Positions 23,746-33,870 of a DNA stretch of 64,000 bases are shown here, one piece after another. The stretch is from Delphinus delphis (Eukaryota > Chordata > Mammalia > Artiodactyla > Delphinidae), in the NCBI RefSeq assembly GCF_949987515.2, contig NC_082689.1, positions 69,934,267-69,998,266 on the forward strand, read 5' to 3'. The notes beneath the pieces are model-generated. The model was not told the origin of the DNA. It did not search any database and worked only from the letters and a program-made list of their open reading frames with translations. Both the position numbers and the translations under genes were made by a program. The stretch's first letter is position 1; each line of letters opens with the position of its first letter.

Positions 23746-23819
23746 TTACTACTTCACAAAGACTGTCTAATTACCATCATTATTTTAATTCAGTACTCAT
23801 CTGTTTACTCTATGCTAGA

Positions 23820-23980
23820 ATAGGACAGTGGAAAGAATGATGAACTGGGAATCAAGATGGGGACTCTAGACCAAGCTTTTCCATTAACTAGTATAAGTGC
23901 CTGCCCTTAAATACATGTCCTTATCTCTTTGATGTTCAGTTTCATCATCTGTAAATTAAGAAGTCAGTCTAAAATCTAGT
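23820..23980 (+). repeat. MIR SINE relic
   Basis: A second MIR-like piece in the same orientation: AGTGGAAAGAATGATGAACT at the tRNA-like start and CAGTTTCATCATCTGTAAAT in the core. Confidence 0.55.
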
Positions 23981-24000
23981 CTCCAATTGATTGCTACAGT

Positions 24001-24654
24001 CCTTCTCTGACCAAAACATATATGATTGTCCAAAATAGATGCATTATATACTAGTTATTCCCTTTTCCTAAATAAGAGCAACACACCCCCAAGGAGTATC
24101 TGAGACAACTGTTTCAAGTGGAAGAATATATTAGAACTTTAATTTACATTTATCTAACAATAAATAAAACTTAACTACTATTTACTATACAGATTGAAAG
24201 TAGTATCTTCACAGAAAGCCAAATGATCAAGTGTCATGTATCCTATGAGATATGAGAAGGGAAGAGTGGCAGCTTCTCTACATAGAGAAAGGGGTTGAGA
24301 GTGGCACCCACATGTCTCCATTCACTTGAAGCACCTTGCAATGCACTGTAGTCTATCTATACCCAGTTTAGACTTCTGAAACAACTCATTCCAAGGTTAG
24401 AAAGAAATGACACATTGGAAGTGTGATTATTTTTCTGGCCATGCTCTCTGACTATTTGAGTTCTTTTTTTTTTTTTTGCCAAAAATTTTTTTAATTAAAT
24501 ATATTTGAGTTCTAAAGGATGTAAGGATGTCACCATCATTACTATTACATATAGTCTCCATATATACCCATCTCAAAGAGCTTATAACAATGATTAAATA
24601 TCTGAAGAGAAAATAGCAGTCTCTCAAAGAGTTAAATGGACCCCTATCTCTAGA
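24001..24654. other. Unannotated stretch
   Basis: No gene or repeat family recognised. A 14-base T run is at about 24464-24477. Confidence 0.4.
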
Positions 24655-24780
24655 TTAGCTAGATTGTGAGGTCCATGTGGACAGGGCTTTTCTCTGTCTT
24701 ATTCATTGCTGTAACCCCATCACCAAGAACATGTTTGGCCAACAGCAGGCATTTAATAAGTGAATGAATCTTCTGAACCT
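24655..24780 (+). repeat. L2 LINE 3' end relic
   Basis: GATTGTGAGGTCCATGTGGA, then CAGGGCTTTTCTCTGTCTTA, then AACAGCAGGCATTTAATAAG and GAATGAATC follow the order of the L2 3' end. Confidence 0.7.
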
Positions 24781-25384
24781 TGCTTGTTCCATTGCTTCAG
24801 ACAGAACAGTTAGGTGCTACCAGGCTGTACTCTGAGCCTAGAAGAATTGAATGTCCTAACCCTTAGAGTGATTAGGGCCTACAGATGCAATGAGGCCTTG
24901 TCCAGCAAAAGAAAATAATCTCCAAAGCTCCCTAAAAAGGACTGAGAGAAAAAGGAACATGTCAGCGCCTCCTTCACACAAACTCTTAAGATGTACCTTA
25001 GGTATACTAAATTAAGGTAAACATTGGAGGCTTAAAAGGAATCTATTCCACCCTACCACTTAGGTCAGGATTAATACATTCACTCACTTGGCATACTTAT
25101 CCATTCTTATAATTTTTATTTCTCTCTTACTCCTCTATTTACCTACCTCTGACTGCTTCTGCCCCATATCTAATCTTGGTTTTTAATGCCTTTCTAAATG
25201 GCTTTCCAACCATACTACAAAGTTTCCATAGCTATAATTAATCCCACCTTCCACCTCCACTGTACAGTGTTTTCCAGTGTTCCATTTCCCCACTTTTCCT
25301 TCTTAGCAAATAGTACTGATAAGCCATCTTTCATAAAAGCCTGAAACTTAGAATTTATCTCAATGCCTGTATTTCCATCAACAA
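24781..25384. other. Unannotated stretch
   Basis: No gene or repeat family recognised. Confidence 0.4.
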
Positions 25385-25610
25385 TTAAAACAGCAGCTAA
25401 CTTTATTGAGAACTTACTAAATACCAGCTACTTCCCATAGATTATTTTATTTACTCATCACAAAACACAAGAGATAAGTACCATCTCCTTCCCATTTTTC
25501 AGCTGAAGAAACTAAGGCTTAATCACCCACCCAAGACTATACAGCATGTAAACAGCAGTGCTGGAACCTACAAGACTTTGTTTTAAAATATTATGCCATA
25601 GCGCCTTTCA
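25385..25610 (-). repeat. MIR SINE relic
   Basis: Reverse MIR core: TTGAGAACTTACTAAATACC, then CCCATTTTTCAGCTGAAGAA and ACTAAGGCTTAATCACC, then a GGAACCTACAAGAC-like part near the tRNA-like end. Confidence 0.7.
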
Positions 25611-25779
25611 CATTATTACTTGCAAAGTCATCTGATTAATTTTCTAAAAAAGACCCCTAAACTATTTCTTCCTTTCTCTTCCAAGAATAGAAACTCCAGC
25701 CGAGGATCTGATTATGATAGGCCTGGTTAATAATGCAATGTTAAAAAAATACTGCTTTTTTTTCTGAACTAGTTTTAAA

Positions 25780-25880
25780 AGACCTATATTGTAGTTCTGG
25801 CTTCATCACTTAGACATGTTATTCAAACTCCCTGTGCCTCCATTCCTTATACTGAAAATTAAGACAATAAAATCTGCTTT
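25780..25880 (+). repeat. MIR SINE relic, short
   Basis: TAGTTCTGGCTTCATCACTT, then AACTCCCTGTGCCTCCATTC resemble the MIR core in plus orientation. Only about 100 bases. Confidence 0.5.
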
Positions 25881-26640
25881 ACTCAACATGATTTTTTTGA
25901 GGGGAAAAAAAAAGGCCATAAAAGCAATTGAGGGAGTTGAAAATACTATACAAGTATAAAAATAAGCCACTAATTCAACAACCTTTCTAGCCTCTCAGGT
26001 TTATTTTCCTTATAATGAACTGCTAACATGATTCTCTCTTGCCATTAAACTATGTAATTATTTTGTGCTGGCCATTGTCCACATGAATTGCACACTTTTG
26101 ACTCTTCAAAAATGTCCATCCAACTTACTGCAGACCTTCTTTTCCAGCCAAACTTGTATTTTCTCTACTCTTTTAAGCCACAAACTGATTGCCCATCTAG
26201 CCCAATAATGTCATCATCTTCTAAATCTTTCCAGTTAATCCTCATTTGGTCCTAAACCCTTTAAATATTCCCCACAAGGGGCAATTCATATGCCACATCA
26301 AACTGACTTCAGCCTGCTTTTCTAGGACAACTTCCAAACCCCTTCCCCATAAAAATGAGTTTTTTCTTATATCTTAATCTTCCTTAAATCTCCATTCCCC
26401 AATTCCTGTGTATGTAGTTCCTCTCTCTCATCTAGGGTACAATAATACTCTGACATTCTTGACACTCTTTATTCTGAGTACCCACAGAATCCTAATTTAT
26501 GTTTCTATTCAAGTTTGGGAATACAGACAAATCTTTTAGTCTCATTTTTGTAAAATAACTCCACTTTGATCTGTAAAGAAATGTCTCTACTTTTAAGCAG
26601 GCAAGCTAAGTGGCATGCTTTCCTTTTTTCCCCCTCTCTG
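25881..26640. other. Unannotated stretch
   Basis: C/T-rich unique-looking sequence, no recognised repeat or coding feature. Confidence 0.4.
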
Positions 26641-26823
26641 ACACTGCCCCTGCCTTTTATTTAGGCTCCATTCTTGGTGGTGACTCCTGCATTATTCTCA
26701 TCTCCCTGCTTCCCTCCCTGCCCAAGACTGGCGTCCTGAGGAGAACTGGGCATGCTCAGTAGCCACAGCCAATTCCGGGACGCGAACTGGAATCTTTTAC
26801 AGATTTTGAGCCCGGCAGGAGAG
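26641..26823 (+). other. Candidate plus-strand exon with splice donor (antisense)
   Basis: A GC-richer block than its surroundings, free of recognised repeats. It contains a CCAAT sequence (26769-26773) and ends GGAGAG followed by GTAAGG (GT at 26824), a good donor match on the plus strand. It could be a first exon of an RNA antisense to SLC4A10 intron 1, but no acceptor, poly(A) site or conserved frame supports this. It may be only a conserved non-coding element. Confidence 0.2.
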
Positions 26824-27418
26824 GTAAGGCCCTAAAAATACTGTGGCCCAGAATTTGCTCACACCCCCTGGGGAATGATTTGATTGAAAGATGTGTTCAA
26901 AGCCTAGCAATGGACTCAGAAACGGACAGCTTGCCACCAGTCTCTAGTCTGCAAGGTGGGTCACCAACCTGAGTAACAGAGAGCTGAGAACAGCCCCTTG
27001 GCCTGGTTTGGTGCAGGGAGGAGATTTCTGCTGTCCTGAGCTGTGACAGCGCTGATAGATGGCTGGAAGCTAGCGTGTGGCATCTCTTTTGCATCAAGAA
27101 AATGTTGTTGTTGTTGTTTTCTTTTTTTCCATGAATACAGCAACATCAGCTGCTCTAGGCTGAGAAAGGATGTGTCTGAAGAACTACAAAGTCTGTGAGC
27201 CAGTCAGAGATTGTGGAGAGGAGAGGCAAATCAACTACTCGCCCAAGAACTCACCCTAGATCTAGGGAGGCAGCTTATGACCCAGAGATAAACAGGCTAT
27301 TTCTAAATGACAGTTCAGGAACATTTCAGATATTCAAAACTGAATTGTGTCCCTGCCCCCCAAAATACATACCTTCTTTGTACGTGAGCCATGACAACAT
27401 TTCCCTTTGAGAGAAACT

Positions 27419-27423
<5 letters not shown>
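26824..27423. other. Repeat-poor part of SLC4A10 intron 1
   Basis: About 0.6 kb without recognised mobile elements, less AT-rich than the rest of the window. Open frames on both strands here have no recognisable product. Its closeness to the promoter makes regulatory function possible, but nothing specific is visible. Confidence 0.4.

Positions 27424-27471
<48 letters not shown>
27424..27471. repeat. (CA)24 microsatellite
   Basis: Twenty-four uninterrupted CA units, about 0.5 kb inside SLC4A10 intron 1. Confidence 0.97.
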
Positions 27472-27473
<2 letters not shown>

Positions 27474-27960
27474 TGGTCCTTCAGTTCTCCTTTCCCCTGG
27501 TTTCTGCAGAGACTAAATCTCTAGAGCTGCAACAGCAGCAGATTCCCTTACCTCACTGTCAGGGGGATGAGGCACGGGGAGGAAATTTACCACAGAAGAA
27601 ACATGATAAAAAGGGGGCTTCTTTGCAGGGGCTTGACTGCATAGCCCAACAGAGAGACAGGCAGTAACAGACAGGGAAAGAGACACACAGCTGTCCCTGC
27701 TGCTAAACCTAGCCCTCTCTTCAAACAGCAGCAAACATGAGACATTTCATCATGGTAGTGCATCCATATTGAGAAGGGGGAAAAAAATCATGTGCTTTGC
27801 GTTATGCATTTCAGTCACCCGAGATGGGAGGAGACCCCTGTCCGTATGTCGTGGGAGCTATCCACCACCCCAAAAGTACACTCGCTGAACCTGGCTAGCA
27901 GACCACTTGCCTGACAGGTTTCGCTGCAAACGCTGTTAATCTACGTGACAGCAGGTTGTC

Positions 27961-27966
27961 TCTTAC
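27961..27966 (-). other. SLC4A10: Splice donor of SLC4A10 exon 1
   Basis: On the minus strand the exon ends CCTACG and the intron starts GTAAGAG, a near-perfect U1 match. The junction falls between codons (phase 0), which fits the known protein, where the next residues after the PLLPT segment are encoded by the following exon. Confidence 0.88.
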
Positions 27967-28014
27967 CGTAGGCAGCAGCGGCTCCATTTGGGCTCCCTGG
28001 TCTTTAATCTCCAT
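27967..28014 (-). CDS. SLC4A10: SLC4A10 (NBCn2/NCBE) first coding exon, partial gene
   Basis: SLC4A10 is a plasma-membrane, sodium-dependent bicarbonate transporter of the SLC4 family, expressed mainly in brain and choroid plexus, where it raises intracellular pH. Only its first coding exon is here. The 16 codons read MEIKDQGAQMEPLLPT, the N-terminal end I know for this protein, and they are similar to the EQMRPLL region at the start of the paralogue SLC4A7. The ATG at 28014-28012 has an optimal context (A at -3, G at +4), and the exon ends at a phase-0 GTAAGAG donor. Everything after residue 16, including the cytoplasmic domain and all membrane segments, must lie left of this window, because I found no further exon down to position 1. 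A non-ATG open frame extends 78 codons upstream. I am confident of the gene, but less so of whether other first exons are used. Confidence 0.9.
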
Positions 28015-28315
28015 GCTTTGTAATGCCTCTGGAATAAGCACCTTTCTCTGCAGTGTCTTCAGTACCTTACACTCAGCCCGGCACTCGCTCTGCTTAGTAT
28101 TCGGATCAGGTAGCTCTGAAGCAGGAGGCAATTGCACACTCCAGCTCACCAGAGTCACATGGCTCCTACTCACTCGGGCGGCTGGCCAGGTTTTGCACTG
28201 AACGCTTTGGATCCCTGGGCCGGTAAGAGAGATTTCCCAAGCCCGGTATCACTGCCCACACCTGGCTACTTGTATAAAGTACAGTCTGCAATGCTGCAAG
28301 TCTGATGGACACTAA
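28015..28315 (-). other. SLC4A10: SLC4A10 5' UTR (predicted)
   Basis: The left end is fixed by the initiator ATG. The right end is inferred from the TATA box at 28340-28347, which would place initiation near 28310-28318. The leader has one ATG only, in the start-stop pair at 28155-28160. The frame of the main ATG stays open through the leader from an in-frame TGA at 28249-28251, but holds no other ATG. No repeat was recognised in it. The transcription start has not been seen, and an upstream non-coding exon is possible. Confidence 0.5.
28155..28160 (-). promoter_or_regulatory. Start-stop upstream ATG (ATGTGA) in SLC4A10 leader
   Basis: On the minus strand, GAGCC precedes ATG-TGA, giving G at -3. 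It lies 140 bases before the main ATG and is the only ATG in the predicted leader. Start-stop elements are known to hold ribosomes and lower downstream initiation; that it does so here is inference. Confidence 0.45.
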
Positions 28316-28339
28316 GAATCTCTCATAAGATGCTAACCT

Positions 28340-28347
28340 CTTATATA
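28340..28347 (-). promoter_or_regulatory. TATA box candidate for SLC4A10
   Basis: The minus strand reads TATATAAG within TCTATATAAGAGG, about 326 bases upstream of the ATG. The DNA between it and the ATG is repeat-free and GC-richer than the flanks. AT-rich DNA gives such matches by chance, so this is moderate evidence. Confidence 0.4.
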
Positions 28348-28741
28348 GACTAGTCCAACGTGGACTCCAACCAGCTCAGCCAGATTTTGACACTTTGAGA
28401 CAATTCACTTTATTCCCAGAAACCCATAGGAGACAAAATTCAAACAAGACGACGTCAATAGGCTTACTAGGTATACTGCTCTGAGTACCTGGGGTGTTTA
28501 AAGACACATGAGATGACATCAAAATTGATATGTCTTAGTGAGACTGAACTATGCACTAACAAAAAAAAAATCAGCATTTAAGTCATTGTTGACAATAAGA
28601 ATTCGGCACACAGATACTTTCAATATTTTAATTGTGAGAAACTTAGATAAGTCACACACTGTTACAAATAAAATATATTTTTCTACAATTTCGCAACAAA
28701 AATAACAGGGAAAGAAAAGTATTTTGAGAGTAGCAACGATC
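28348..28741. other. SLC4A10 upstream flank
   Basis: Proximal 5' flank between the TATA candidate and the L1 at 28756. No recognised repeat. The GC content falls quickly, and there is no CpG island. Confidence 0.4.
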
Positions 28742-28755
28742 AAGATACTACAGAA

Positions 28756-30700
28756 TTTTTTTTTAACTTCTTTATTGGAGTATAATTGCTTTACAATGGT
28801 GTGTTAGTTGCTGCTGTATAACAAAGTGAATCAGCTATATGTATACATATCTCCTCCCTCTTGCGTCTCCCTCCCACCCTCCCTATCCCACCCCTCTAGG
28901 TGGTCACAAAGCACCAAGTTGATCTCCCTGTGCTATGCGGCTGCTTCCCACTAGCTATCTGTTTTACATTTGGTAGTGTGTATATGTCCATGCCACTCTC
29001 TCACTTCGTCCCAGCTTACCCTTCCCCCTCCCCGTGTCCTCAAGTCCATTCTCTACATCTGCGTTTTTATTCCTGTCCTGCCACCAGGTTCATCAGAACC
29101 TTTTTTTTTTTTAGATTCCATATGTATGCGTTAGCATACGATATTAGTTTTTCTCTTTCTGACTTACTTCACTCTGTATGACAGTCTCTAGGTCCATCCA
29201 CTTCACTATAAATAACTCAATTTCGTTTCTTTTTATGGCTGAGTAATATTCCATTGTACATATATGCCACATGTTCTTTACCCATTCATCTGTCGATGGA
29301 CACTTAGGTTGCTTCCATGTCCTGGCTATTGTAAATAGAGCTGCAATGAACATTTTGGTACATGACTCTTTTTGAATTATGGTTTTCTCAGGGTATGTGC
29401 CCAGTAGTGGGATTGCTGGGTCATATGGTAGTTCTATTTGTAGATTTTTAAGGACCCTCCATATTGTTCTCCATAGTGGCTAAATCAATTTACATTCCCA
29501 CCAACAGTGAAAGAGGGTTCCCTTTTCTCCACACCCTCTCCAGCATTTATTGTTTGTAGAGTTTTTGACAATGGCCATTCTGACTGGTGTGAGGTAATAC
29601 CTCATTGTAGTTTTGACTTGCATTTCTCTAATGATTAGTGATGTTGAGCATCCTTTCATGTGTTTGTTGGCAATCTGTATATCTCCTTTGGAGAAATGTC
29701 TATTTAGGTCTTCTGCCCATTTTTGGTTTGGGTTGTTTGTTTTTTTGACATTGAGCTTCATGAGCTGCTTGTATATTTTGGAGATTAATCCTTTGTCAGT
29801 TGCTTCATTTGCAAATATTTTCTCCCATTCTGAGGGTTGTCTTTTTGTCTTGTTTATGGTTTCCTTTGCTGTGCAAAAGCTTTGAAGTTTCTTTACATCC
29901 CATTTGTTTATTTTTGTTTTTATTTCCATTTCCCTAGGAGGTGGGGCAAAAAGGATCTTGCTGTGATTTATGTCAGAGAGTGTTCTGCCTATGTTTTCCT
30001 CTAACAGTTTGATAGTGTCTAGCCTTACATTTAGGTCTTTAATCCACTTTGAGTTTATTTTTGTGTACGGTGTTAGGAAGTGATCTAATCTCATTCTTTT
30101 ACATGTAGCTGTCCAGTTTTCCCAGTACCACTTTTTTCCATTGTATATTCTTGCCTCCTTTATCAAAGATAAAGTGACCATAGGTGTGTGGGTTTATCTC
30201 TGGGCTTTCTATCCTGTTCCATTGATCTATATTTCTGTTTTTGTGCCAGTACCATACTGTCTTGATTACTGTAACTTTGTAGTATAGTCTGAAGTCAGGG
30301 AGCCCGATTCCTCCAGCTCTGTTTTTTGTTCTCAAGATTGCTTTGGCTATTCGGGGTCTTTTGTGTTTCCATATAAATTGTGAATTTTTTTGTTCTAGTT
30401 CTGTGAAAAAATGCCATTGGTAGTTTGATAGGGATTGCACTGAATCTGTAGATTGCTTTGAGTAGTAGAGTCATTTTCACAATATTGATTCTTCCAATCC
30501 AGGAACATGGTATATCTCTCCATCTGTTTGTATCATCTTTAATTTGTTTCATCAGTGTCTTATAGTTTTCTGCATACAGGTCTTTTGTCTGTGTAGGTAG
30601 GTTTCTTCCTAGGTATTTTAGTCTTTTTGTTGCAATGGTAAATGGGAGTGTTTCCTTAATTTCTCTTTCATATTTTTCATCATTAGTGTATAGGAATGCA
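28756..30700 (-). mobile_element. LINE-1, 5'-truncated
   Basis: A 1.95 kb L1 in minus orientation, about 0.4 kb upstream of the SLC4A10 TATA candidate. The 3' end is at 28756 (reverse of CTCCAATAAAGAAGTTAAAA plus A tail), and the 5' end is truncated in ORF2 after the reverse transcriptase. The TSD is 14 bases with one mismatch, AAGATACTACAGAA (28742-28755) and AAGATACTAAAGAA (30701-30714). It is the same lineage as the copies at 6410, 48309 and 56414. Confidence 0.95.
29111..30700 (-). pseudogene. L1 ORF2 C-terminal remnant
   Basis: The frame ends with the usual stop at 29111-29113 after an IYGI-like end. Pieces show [16 protein letters not shown] and [20 protein letters not shown] (30295-30783), then [20 protein letters not shown] and [20 protein letters not shown] (29480-30181), then [17 protein letters not shown] (29144-29353). 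Frameshifts and a small deletion near 30130-30145 break it. It has no endonuclease and no reverse-transcriptase active site. Confidence 0.88.
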
Positions 30701-30714
30701 AAGATACTAAAGAA

Positions 30715-33685
30715 CTTTGAAAAGAATGAATCTGAACAAAAGTGTCCCAAGGACATACCCTTTTGCTTTACAAATCTCAGCAAAAGAGAGGTGGGGGATT
30801 CTCTAAGAGAAAAAGTCAGGTCAAGAAGCTCTTTTGTAGGAAAAGTAGTTGATAATGATTTTTGAGTGACTATACATATTTGCTAAGGTAATGAAGCCAT
30901 ATATCACTGGACCCCAGACCAAGAGTATGGAGGTTACAAATGGACAGGGGTTAGAAGATGATGACAAAATTATTAAGATAGCTTATTTTAAATAAGAAAA
31001 ATTTCACCAGATTTTAAAACCCTTCATCAACAGGAGTGAATATTAAATTATCTTCAGCAACACACAAGAATTTTCCATAATGCTCATCACAGGTGGAATT
31101 ATAGACAACTTATACCTGTTTTCCTTCTCAATACAATTCCTTATAATATAAACTCCTATTATTTTATAATAAGAAAATATTTTATTCTTGAAGCCTAATG
31201 ATTAATATATTTGAGTTACAACTTTGTGCAGAGCACATTGAGATGATACCAAGGACTTAAATAACAAGATGTCTGATTAGGAATTTACTAATTTGGGGCT
31301 GAACTTGACTTTCTACCATGAACGGATGAATAAAAGCTCCCTTCTCACTCAAATGACCATAATAGATAATCTCATACAACTGATTAGAATAAAAATAACT
31401 TCTATTTAGAAAGATTATTTCTATCTCATTAGGAAATCCTAAGTCACCCAGTTTATATTTGTTCAAAAAGAATTTAAATATAACTAGAAAAAAGTCTGAT
31501 TCTTTCTTCCAAAAGTCAAAATAAAAAATAAGATAGTATTTTAAGTTACTTTTAATCAGTATTTTCCTACAATGTATATTATTAAACCATATAGGCACTT
31601 TGTTGAAACAACCATTTCTTGAGTGCTTAATATAAGCTAGAGCTACTATTTCTACCAGTATAATAAGACTTACCCAGAGTTTCAATAGCAGATGTTCTAC
31701 TTCTAAAGATCAAGAAAGCCTGTGTCTCTAAAGGTCTCTGATCCAAGATGTTGAATGTTAACCTAGCAAAAATAGAGAAAGAGAAACTGATCCTCATTTA
31801 ATCCACTACCTCTATCTTACAACTCCAGGCTTTAAAATTAAGGTCCATAACCTGAGAGAATACATCCAACAAGTTCCAGTAAAGGAGTATTGATAACTTC
31901 GAGGAATAAAATCATCACTAGGTAGTAGAATTTTTACTAGCAAAACCACAGAATTTAACAGATAGGCTTTTGTGGATCAACTTCTCCACTGATTTTCAAA
32001 CTCAAGAGGTGAAGGGAACAGAAGGCAGGGAAGAGGAAATCCAAATTGCATGATCAGCTTTTTTTCAACTACATAAATTCTGCCTTGGAGATGCTGATAT
32101 GTCCTTAGTGGAAGCTAGAAGAAGAAGTAGCTGGGAATATACTTTTTGAAAAATACTCCCATGTAACTTTCATATTTCTCCAAGTCCAGAGCTCTATCCA
32201 CTATAGTCAAGTTTCCTTGGATCCTAGGTGATTAAAAATGCATTCCTATTTAGCCTGTTCTTATTTAGAATTCCAATGAGATTTTATTAGAAGAATTTGA
32301 CAGCCACAACTTCAAACACCAAATTAAATATTGCAAGGCTGAATTTGTCCAAGGAACTGAACGTTCCAGACATTCTACTGGAATGAGACAATAGTCTGAT
32401 TTTCATTCAATCAGTCCTACTATGTGTGTGGCACTGTGCTACTGATGCTATTTCCTATTATACCCAGCAATATTAAAGTGGAATTTTCCTCTCTGAGGAA
32501 TGAAATAAAAGTAGTGATCGGCCAGAAGCCAACCATACAGAGAGGAATTACAGAAAACACTAAACACAAGGGCCACCTTCCTCTCCAGCTGCTCATGTTG
32601 TGGCCAGTAAGAAAGGAACACAACCACCATGGTGTGCTTCCTTCCTTGATCTGTCCTGCATCCTGGGACTCTTGCTGACCTCAATTTTTATTAATCTCCC
32701 AAGTATGCAAGTCAGCATGCATCCAATGTCCTTTCAGTGCCTACTTCCTTTTGCTATTTTAAGCCTGGGGGTTAAGATATGCACATTAATGCAATGTTTA
32801 TCTTAGAGAAGAAGCCATCTAATAGTAGTTGTATTGGAAGGAGACACTGGATTCTAAAGATTACTGCCAACACTAGTATTTCAAGAAAATACTTTTCAGT
32901 TCTGGTAGTATTGGGTTTCTGGCTTATATCTCAAAGTCCTTTGCTTCAACCCTTTTTGTATAAAAGAGCTGAACTTTAGGTAGGCAACAAGATCAGAAAT
33001 ATATTCTGAACATTAATACTATGTTGGTGATAATATTACTAGCTTAAGATTAATATTTTGAAAGCTTACTGTTTTTCACATATGTAAAATATCATAGCAC
33101 TATTTATATCTTTTACTTATGTTTATCCCTTTGTACTTCTATCTTTTGGAACCTATACAAATATTCTGAATAACTTAAAGCACATTATGTAGATCTGGCC
33201 AATTTATCAATCCAAAAGTATTTAGTTGAATTTAACCAACTCAAGAAATAACAAAAATGCTCTTTCTTGACAGCTTTAAAATAATGACATTTGACCAATT
33301 AGGAAAAGGGTAAGAATTCCCACTCCCAAATCTGCCATACAATAAGGAAATTCATGTATAATACTAGAGTTTAAAGGTGTCAAATATTACTCCTTTTTAC
33401 AGATGTTCTTGGCCACCAACCAATAGTCATGATTCTAGCTATCAACTATCAGAAAAGGAATATATGAAATAATTAGGAAGCTCATTCCAATGACAGGCGA
33501 ATGTCCAGATTTAAGAGATCCTCCAAGTCCCACTTCTCTTAGTTCATGACTGGTTTTTCCAGTCCCAAAGATTGGTACAAAGACTTGATTTTCATTCTTT
33601 GCCCCAATTTAGCCAGACAGGGGAACCGATGCAAGGTCTACTCTCTAAATTGAGTACTAGAGGGTAGCATCTTAATCCAATTTAA
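30715..33685. other. Long stretch without recognised genes or repeats
   Basis: Nearly 3 kb between L1 insertions with no repeat family that I recognise. A 142-codon minus-strand frame (31257-31685) is rich in I, F, Y and K, as chance frames in AT-rich DNA are, and shows no domain. The block at 32420-32700 is somewhat GC-richer with overlapping short frames on both strands, none recognisable. Conserved non-coding elements are possible but cannot be seen from one sequence. Confidence 0.4.
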
Positions 33686-33689
33686 CTCA

Positions 33690-33870
33690 ATTCAATAAAC
33701 ATTTGAGTACCTATCATGCGCTAGCAACAATGCAGGAAAAAACAAGAATCCTGTACTTAAAGAGGTCATAGTTTAGAAAAGAAGAAATAAAATATCATTT
33801 GACAAATTTTTATATGTGCAAAAAACAGAGGCAGACCAGAAGACAAAATGATTAACTTCTAATAGCATTT
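33690..33870 (+). repeat. Possible ancient repeat piece (unassigned family)
   Basis: CAATAAACATTTGAGTACCT then ATCATGCGCTAGCAACAATG resembles the start of the unassigned family seen at 37545, 42830 and 46820. Weak. Confidence 0.35.

Noticed and set aside
27407..27667. Frame with a THTHTH repeat
   Set aside because: It reads through the CA microsatellite. The dipeptide run is a product of the repeat.
28015..28173. A methionine start at 28173 giving a 53-residue N-terminal extension of SLC4A10
   Set aside because: The codon at 28173 is GTG, not ATG. There is no ATG in frame upstream of 28014. Only the open frame itself is reported.
27956..28201. 81-codon plus-strand frame over the SLC4A10 exon
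   Set aside because: It starts at a TTG and is the antisense of the exon and leader. The minus-strand reading matches a known protein start with a splice donor.
31257..31685. 142-codon minus-strand frame
   Set aside because: Composition is dominated by I, F, Y, K and L, as expected for chance frames in AT-rich DNA. No domain, promoter or splice context.
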